DNA from: Raphanus sativus
Lineage: Eukaryota; Streptophyta; Magnoliopsida; Brassicales; Brassicaceae
Direction: 5' to 3'
NCBI RefSeq assembly: GCF_000801105.2
Contig: NC_079515.1
Coordinates: 31,767,407 to 31,831,406, forward strand
DNA length: 64,000 bases
In this document: in pieces, positions 56,420-64,000 of the stretch
How the letters are laid out: every line of letters starts with the position of its first letter
How positions within the stretch are numbered: the first letter of the stretch is position 1
Made by a program: the position numbers and the translations under genes
Notes under the pieces: generated by a model
Database searches by the model: none
Told to the model about the DNA's origin: nothing
Seen by the model: the letters and a program-made list of their open reading frames with translations, nothing else

Positions 56420-59400
56420 TCTATATTATTAAAGTTGTAGTACAAAATGGAGATGTTTGGATACAAGGATATGATTCTTAATGAAATGTGTTTGGACATA
56501 AGGATACCAAACTCGAAATCATTATTTTTAATTAGTTATCGGTTAACTTATCCCGTTTGTGCTCTAACCAACTTGTAGAAGTAACCGAACAATTAAATAC
56601 AAACTGATTACTCGCTTGATTCCTAAAAATATCATAAAAATCTAAAGTGTTTGAATTAACAAGCTATAATCTCGGTTGCAATCTGATACAAAATATTACT
56701 ACCTTAACTTTTTGAGGTCAACTTCCTTCCCACGTCTTTTTCTTCTCCAAGCCTCCATAAATAGTTATCTAAATCAGCGCACACAAATATAACAAAAAAG
56801 ATATTACGATCTAAAATATTTTTAAAAGATATGATATCCTATAAATGTTTCAGCTGAGAGAATATCCGCACAATATCATAACACACAATAGGTTTGAATA
56901 ACCTAGATTATTCACCTCTCTATATATACCGACAGTAGAGGAACCTAACATCCATTGACAACTCCCAAAACAAACATGACTATCCAAAGAAAGATGGTTT
57001 TCATCAACGATCTCAACCCTTATAAAGACGAATGGCGAGTTCATGTCAAAGCTCTTCATGCATCATTGAATCATGTAAAGATCTTGGCAGTATGGTGTAG
57101 AAAATAGCATAACCTATTTACTAATCCTACATGTTTCTACTTTTCTTTCTTCTAAACAAATAACTAACCGTGTTTTGCTCCTCTTTGATGGCCAGTGCAT
57201 TGTCTAAATTTTGTTCAGCTGACGTCTTTTTGTTCTCCAAAACTTCAATTAATCAAGCAGACCAAAGAAAACAGTCTCATTATTTCCATTAGATAAGAGA
57301 AATATATTGATTAAGAAGAGAGGTATTTCTAAAAAACAAATACAACTCACAATGCTAGCAGTAGTGTATCTCAAAACTAAATAATATTCATGTAATCTAA
57401 CATTAAAAACGTTTCAGCAAGTGATACTTATCAACAATTCATTCTTTTTGCTCTTTCTTATTAATTCTGGATTACAGAAACCATAACATAGTTTTCTTTA
57501 TAGTCTGAAATCATATTTTTTGAGGATATAAAATAAAAATTTGAAAAGAACAACTCACCTCCTCGAGCATGTCTTTATTGATGAGTGCCTGCACTCACTA
57601 AGTAAGAAATAGAGAGATTTCTCTATTACATCAGAAACAGAAACATATATTTGTAAATCTTTAGCATCAATAAAGTTTATTGCTTAACCTACAACTATCT
57701 ATATTACATCTTATATGAACATAAAAGATTATATGAACATTATACATCAGAAACAGAAACAATCTCATTGTCAATCTTTAGCATCAATAAAGTTTGGTTA
57801 TCCATATATGCAAGTATATAAACTGAATATATATAATGCTCTGTCTAATACCTGTCTACTCCTGCCGTGACTTTGTTTTTTCTGATTCTTCTTTCTGCTA
57901 AATCAATATCAGAAACACATATAAAAAATCGATAGAAGAAGTACCATCAGTGAGGACAATTAACTAAAAGAGGAGTTTATTGTGATTGATTACCGAACAG
58001 TATATCAAATCGAACTTCAATTGATTCATTACATGGAATCGAACCTATATCTGCTTTAACTAAGCCGCATTCCCACTGTCTGATTTCATCTTTTGGTCAG
58101 AGGAAACTTGATCCATCATATGCAAATAAGAAAAACAACTTCAATCGATTAAAATAACTTAATCGTATGAATTAAAATAAACTCGGATAAAAAACTAACC
58201 TTGATCACAGAAGAGACTGCAGAAGTAGAGATCCAACTGATTTCTTATATCTTCTTCCATAGATATATTTCTCCAGTTTCCTCGATCGATTGACATGAAA
58301 TAGTGTTCGGCGAAGAGGAAAAAATATCTGAGAATTAGAAGTCCATCGAAAAAGAAAAGTCGTTTCATTACCTTTCTGTTTTTTTTCCCGGAAAAAAAAA
58401 ATATTGGGCTAACAGTATTAAGATATAGATAAATCCAATATACTATGACAACCTATATGGGCCAGCTTTAATATAAAAACCCAATTTAATGACCTAAAAT
58501 ATATTTTGTTTTTCTCAACACCTAAATTTATTATAAATTTATAATAAATCAAAACTTAAAAATTTAATTCATATTACAAAAAATTATATTGAACTATATC
58601 AATTTTTAATTCAAATATAAACACATTTAAAAAAAAACATATTTACTAAAACATTTTCAAATGACCATTAAAAATATAAATATATATAAGATAAAATACA
58701 GTAGAAAGGCCAATTTATATTTAAAAAATATATATATTTTCATATTTTACATTAACTTTTTCAAAATATAGATATATGTAGTTAATAATATGATAGTATG
58801 TATACATTATTATTAATTATACGATGACACATATATGATATATAATAGTGACATGAAAAACATAAATACAAAAAAATATTGACATGTAAAACATAAAGAC
58901 ATTATATATAATATAGTAACAATAAAAGAGGATCATTCTGAAGAATCTATTTATACAAGGCTGTTACACTTTTTCATTTGGTTTTTCGGATCCTAAACAT
59001 TTGGACATAACTACGAATTTTAAAATTTCTGATTTAGATTCAGGTCGATTTTCGGGGTCCATGTCCATAATTCAAATACCTATAAATGACCTATAATTTC
59101 TGGATATATAAATAGTCCAAATTGGTTTGAGTTTTTTAAGACTCGAAAAAGATTCGAAGTACACGGAAACCTAAAAATAATAAAACCCAAAATTCAAAAA
59201 TACAAATAATACCTACAAATATTTAAATTTACAAAAAAACAAAAGATTATTATAAATATGACCTAAAGAACCTAAATACCTACAAACATTTTCTCATACC
59301 CAAAACATTTTTTAAAAAAATATTCATAATACCGAAAACATATTCAAAATACCGACTACATATGTGAAATATCTAAATATACATAATATACACAAAACAT

Positions 59401-59766
59401 TTAAGGTACTTTGAATACCCGATTGGGTTTTGGGTAGGATCCCCAATCGAATAGAGACTGCGGGTCGAAGAAAATATCAAATTTGAACTTTGCCTAGACC
59501 CAGACCCAAACAATAGATATATTTCCGGATCGATTTTGGTTTGGTTTACGGATTCGGTAAAAATTCAAGGCCTAAAAATGTTATATAAGAGTGTATATAA
59601 AAAATTATATAAATTAATTCTTAACTTATATAATTTTAAAAAAGACTCTTCTTCGATTAATGACTTTGTGACATAATATTATACACAATTCCAAAATACT
59701 AATTCACAAACTTTGTTTATGATCCAAAGAAAAACCCGCGCTTTCGAAGCGCGGGTCAAAATCTAG
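56420..59766 (+). mobile_element. Helitron, ~3.35 kb, non-autonomous
   Basis: It starts TCTATATTATTAAAG at 56420 and ends CTAG at 59763-59766. A perfect 9-bp-stem hairpin (CCCGCGCTT, loop tcg, AAGCGCGGG) is at 59735-59755. It is flanked by A (56419) and T (59767). The terminal hairpin and last bases ('gcgcgggtcaaaatctag') are the same as those of the Helitron at 18147-18795, so both belong to one family. No helicase was found. The interior (56.7-58.4 kb) contains a stretch with intron/exon-like borders on the minus strand that may be captured host sequence. Confidence 0.8.
58200..58296 (-). other. Possible captured exon inside the Helitron
   Basis: The minus strand has an ATG at 58296 followed by 32 open codons (MSIDRGNWRNISMEED...) up to a good donor (gatcaag|gttag) at 58199. 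Other donor- and acceptor-like pieces lie towards 57.2 kb, but I could not assemble a longer frame or recognise a family. Weak evidence only. Confidence 0.25.
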
Positions 59767-62098
59767 TATTTACTTAAAACATATGATATCTAGTATATTT
59801 ACTTCCAACCACCAATTCAATGAAACATTAACACAAAACGAAACCACACATTCAATGAAATACTAACATAATCTACGAAAGGCCAACTACCATTATAAAT
59901 GGTGTTAGATTTTTCACGCAATTGTTTTTGGTATGAGAACAATAACCAACAACTTTATTATTTTATTGTACATTACAGATGCAATAAACTTAAAATTATG
60001 GTTTATATAGTGTGATCATATCGAAAATTGTAATATATAGGTAGAAGACAAAACTGATTTGTTTGATAAATATGGTAATGTTGCATTGAAAAGTTTAACG
60101 AGGTACCTACATATCAGACATGTTATATTTAATAGAAAATGTTTAACCGGTTTGATAATTATTAGGCTTTATGATTTGTTCTATTGTCAGTTGCAAACTC
60201 TTGTAATTATTTAAGAAAAATTAGAGTTAAGTTCTAATTGTATTTTTGTTTTAAAAAACTAGATACAAAATTTAAACAACAAAATTTAATATTTATACAA
60301 TACATACACTAAAATATAAATTATATATTCAAAAATTTATGATAATATCAAAGTTTATAAAATGAAAAAGATACTCACACGAATGTACGGGTTAGACTCT
60401 AATTTAGATTAAATAAGTAACAACGGTATCAGAGGAAGACCTTACTTGTGATATTCACCGGTTGAGAAGTTTCTGCATTTTGCCAAAAAGAGAAGTTTCT
60501 GCATTTAAAATAATCAAAAAAAGTTTGGACTCATGCTTCTCGAAAAGAAGCGATTATCAAGAAATTTAGCAGAATCCAATTTAACTAGTGAAGTAACGTT
60601 AGTATTTTATGTCGACGAAACGAGCCAACATGACACACAGAAGTAAGCTTCTAGAAAAGAAGTGATCATCTAGAAAATAACGAAAGATTAAAAACGAAAA
60701 AGACAAATGTTCAAAAAAGGAAAAAAGGCGACAGAGACAAGAAACAATTATTTAAGAGCCCTTATTAAAATAGAAAATGAACAGTGAAAAACTAACGGAG
60801 AAGCATTGCCTAGAACAACATTGTCACGGCAAGAGGGGTTGGCTACTGTCGCTTTCGCTTTAGTGGAAAAGTGGGCCGAAATGATACGCCATTGTATCGT
60901 TTCTGTGTCAATTGCATCATATGGACCTAAACATTGGTTTCTAGAAGAACTTTAGAGTATCTATATACTTTGATTCCGTGAGTTACTGAAATACATCAAC
61001 AATCGAAGAAATCTCTATCATATCTCAAATTATTTCTCATCCATATTCAAACAAAATATATATTAGTTGTATATTTAAACTAGTGATGTAATTTTAAAAA
61101 TCAATAGTTCTGTTAATATATGGTTTTTAAATGATATACCTTAAATTTTTTGATAATATATGGGCTTTAAATGATAAACCTTTAATTTTTTTGAAATATA
61201 ATTAAAAATTTAAAGTGTTATAGTCTAATTTATCAATCTGTTTCTAAGAAAATTAAGAACTCTAAAATCATAACTATATCAAACATTTCTTGTTTTTTTT
61301 CTTAATTATATATGAGAGGTGTCATCTATTGGAATATCTGTCTCAGCAGAGAAACTATTTGGTGCACAATCAAATATCTGTCTCAGCAGTGTTCTATGGC
61401 ATTGATAAAGAGCTACCGGAACATCATCTCAGCAAGGAGGTGTAGAAAACATTTTGATTCTCTTATGGTCGTATGGTTAAAATAATGTGTTTTCTTTTAT
61501 GTTCAATATATGATCCATCTTGTTTTTGGTTTCTTTTTTTTGCCAAGATAACTCGAACTAAAGATCTTTTTGTAAAATCTTATATTCAGTCAGAAAGAAA
61601 CTTCTATTCATTTATGATATTTATAGTTTAATTAGTAAAAAAAAATATATAAGAGGTGTCCATGGTGAAATCCTACTACTCCTATAGTCCTATTCATGTG
61701 ATTGGCTACATATAAATTTAATTGTTTTACGTGAGAGTTAAACAAAAATAGTTGACCTTCGTATATTTTTTTAAATTGATATTTTATATAACATTGTCTC
61801 TAAGTGTTAGTCAAAAAGAAAAAAAAAACATTGTCTCTAAGTGTGATGATATTTTTCGTACACAGCCCGGCCAGAAGTCAGAAGCACATGGCTTGGCAAT
61901 TGGCATAGAAGTTGTGTCACATCTGCGTATACATTTTTTTCTTTAACATGTAAATAGATTAGTTGTTATCAATGCTCTAACTCTATATTAATTACATCAT
62001 TAAACAATATCAGTAACTACTAATTTATCCAAAACATTCATGTCACTTCCTATATATAAGCATGCGAACACAACGTAAGAAACATAAGAGATAACAAA
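59767..62098. other. Intergenic region upstream of UGT90A1
   Basis: No gene is supported. The phrase 'aatatctgtctcagcag' occurs twice (about 61335 and 61373), and 'cattgtctctaagtg' is duplicated at about 61793 and 61830. 'ctatatataagc' near 62050-62061 is a TATA candidate about 45 bp before the UGT ATG. Confidence 0.5.
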
Positions 62099-63970
62099 AT
62101 GGCAGTGTCATCATCAAATCATGTGGTTCTCTTTCCTTACATGTCCAAGGGCCACACAATCCCTCTCCTCCAGTTCGCCCGTCTCCTCCTCCGTCACCGC
62201 CGCAAACAATCAACCATCTCCCTCACAGTCACTGTCTTCACCACTCCTAAGAACCAACCTTTCGTCTCCGACTTCCTCTCCGACACGCCGGTGATCAATG
62301 TCATCTCTCTCCCTTTCCCGGAAAATATCTCCGGCATCCCTCCCGGTGTCGAGAGCACCGACAAGCTCCCTTCCATGTCACTCTATGTGCCCTTCACGCG
62401 CGCCACAAAGCTTCTCCAACCTTTGTTCGAAGAATCACTCAAAAATCTTCCACAAGTTTCCTTCATGGTCTCGGATGGATTCCTCTGGTGGACATCGGAA
62501 TCTGCAGCTAAGTTCAAGATTCCAAGATTGGTCTTCTTCGGCATGAACTCTTATGCCTCTGCTGTCTCCATCTCTGCGTTCAAACATAAACTCTTTACCG
62601 AACCGGACACTGAATCTGATACAGAACCGGTCACTGTACCGGACTTTCCATGGATTCAGGTTAAGAAGTGCGAGCTCAACCTTGATACTCAACCGGGTCC
62701 AGCCGCCGAACTACTCATGGACCAAATTATGTCGACAACTACTAGTCATGGGTTTCTAGTAAATAGCTTCTACGAGCTTGAGACAACATTTGTTGATTAC
62801 AACAACAACAACTCCGAAAGCCCAAAGTCGTGGTGTATTGGGCCATTGTGTTTCACTGATCCACCTAAACCGAAGCGTGCTAAACCGGATTGGATTCATT
62901 GGTTGGACCAGAAAGCAGAGGAAGGACGTCCAGTCTTGTACGTGGCATTTGGAACACAGGCAGAGATATCAAACAAGCAACTCAAGGAACTAGCTTTAGG
63001 CTTAGAAGATTCCAAGGTACGTACACATGCTATAGACCGTGATGCAATCCAAATACAACAGTTACAAAAATATTATATAGAAATGCTTTTGATTGAGGAG
63101 GCTTTGGTGACATACACACATGTATTATGTAGATTAGGCGTTAATAGTTTAAGTAGACGTAAGACTTTTATCGACTGAATTCCATGACTTTAATTTATAG
63201 TGTGGCTGCAAGTTGGCCTTAAGTTTATAAAAGCAAAACTCGATCGATTGATACAAAACATCGCACTATATTATACGTGTTTTGATTGTGTTAGGTACTT
63301 TTTTTTGTGTGGATCACAATAGATGACGTGAGACATAAAATCTGTAAATAAATAATTGATGCCATGCAATGTCTACAAAATACAAGTTTGCCTATTAAAC
63401 CATTAAAGTAGACTTGTAGGCTTTGCGTCGACCTAATTCCAAATTAATAACATGCGTTATGCAATACGAATGGTGATGTGTATCTGTATTAATAAAAGCC
63501 AGTAATTAAACTATACTATATCATATTTTATGTTAGTTTAAATACTGACTATTCAAGTAAGGTTTTAAGTGTAATATATGATTATATGTTGAATTACTAA
63601 TTTATTATGTATTTCATGGTTTATGATTTTCAAGGTAAATTTTTTATGGGTCACAAGAAAAGACGTGGAAGAGATTATTGGAGAAGGATTCAAAGATAGA
63701 ATAAGAAAGACTGGGATGATAGTGAGAGATTGGGTGGACCAGTGGGAGATATTGTCACATGAAAGTGTCAAAGGTTTCTTGAGCCATTGTGGATGGAATT
63801 CAGCACTAGAGAGTATATGCGTTGGGGTCCTGTTGTTGGCTTGGCCGATGATGGCTGAGCAACCACTGAATGCGAAAATGGTAGTGGAAGAGATAAAGGT
63901 TGGACTAAGAGTTGAGACCCAATATGGTAGTGTGCGAGGATTCGTAACAAAAGAGGAACTAAGCCAAAAG
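62099..63970 (+). CDS. UGT90A1: UDP-glycosyltransferase, UGT90A1-like, 3' end beyond the window
   Basis: Family 1 glycosyltransferases add sugar from UDP-glucose to small molecules in the cytosol; the UGT90A1 acceptor is not settled. Exon 1 is 62099-63016 (306 codons) and exon 2 is 63635-63970 (112 codons). The N-terminal domain has the catalytic His (VLFPYMSKGHTIPLLQFARLL). The PSPG sugar-donor box starts WVDQWEILSHESVKGFLSHCGWNS and continues to MMAEQPLNAK. Exon 2 ends SQK|gtatct, a usable donor, so the last ~60 residues of the usual ~478 should lie in a third exon outside the window. If there is no such exon, the gene is truncated by the TGA at 63980. One oddity is GVLLLAWP where relatives have GVPLLAWP. 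The orthologue, from memory, is At2g16890. Confidence 0.88.
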
Positions 63971-64000
63971 GTATCTAGATGATGATTGCATAAATGCTTA

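Overview
The window is plant nuclear DNA from a Brassicaceae, most likely a Brassica or close relative. The evidence is AT-rich intergenic DNA, many short GT-AG introns, a Brassica-type SINE, Helitrons, a PIF/Harbinger element, and a run of genes whose nearest relatives, from memory, are Arabidopsis At2g16700 to At2g16890.

Layout. 1-5.9 kb is transposon DNA: a possible Gypsy remnant, then a PIF/Harbinger cluster with a frameshifted Myb/SANT ORF, a GRF zinc-finger/membrane ORF and an intact DDE transposase. A SINE with perfect target duplications is at 6.8 kb. ADF5-like (7.65-8.5 kb, +) and a mitochondrial-type IscA-like scaffold gene (9.9-11.1 kb, +) follow. Two unrecognised paralogous minus-strand genes for coiled-coil/RGRG-rich proteins lie at 12.2 and 14.4 kb, and a MYB7-like R2R3 repressor at 16.1-17.1 kb (-). 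A small Helitron (18.1 kb) and a hAT MITE (19.55 kb) occupy the next gap. An APX3-like peroxisomal ascorbate peroxidase (22.2-28.3 kb, -) has nine intact exons, but a 3.85-kb gag-only LTR retrotransposon sits in its second intron. A complete 18-exon GH35 beta-galactosidase follows (28.9-33.0 kb, -).

33.3-40 kb is a nest of minus-strand Helitrons with a helicase relic and ~0.67-kb internal repeats. Next come two tandem ROP/RAC GTPase genes (41.7 and 44.1 kb, +) and UBC29-like (46.2 kb, +), bracketed by two related Copia RT remnants. bZIP23-like (50.65 kb, +) is followed by a decayed MSI2-like WD40 remnant (52.0 kb, -). A complete cytosolic HSP70 (53.3-55.5 kb, +), a glycosyltransferase relic, a 3.3-kb Helitron (56.4-59.8 kb) and the first two exons of a UGT90A1-like glucosyltransferase (62.1 kb to the edge, +) complete the window.

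Interpretation. These are mostly independent housekeeping, regulatory and wall/stress genes with no operon logic; what ties them together is gene order. As I recall it, the Arabidopsis chromosome 2 block lacks the APX and ROP genes, while its duplicated partner on chromosome 4 (ADF9, MYB32, APX3, BGAL11, ROP, bZIP19, MSI3) has them. The window may therefore preserve both in an ancestral order while losing MSI2. Most candidates for something undescribed are the coiled-coil/RGRG gene pair, the diverging ROP pair and the gag-only retroelement.
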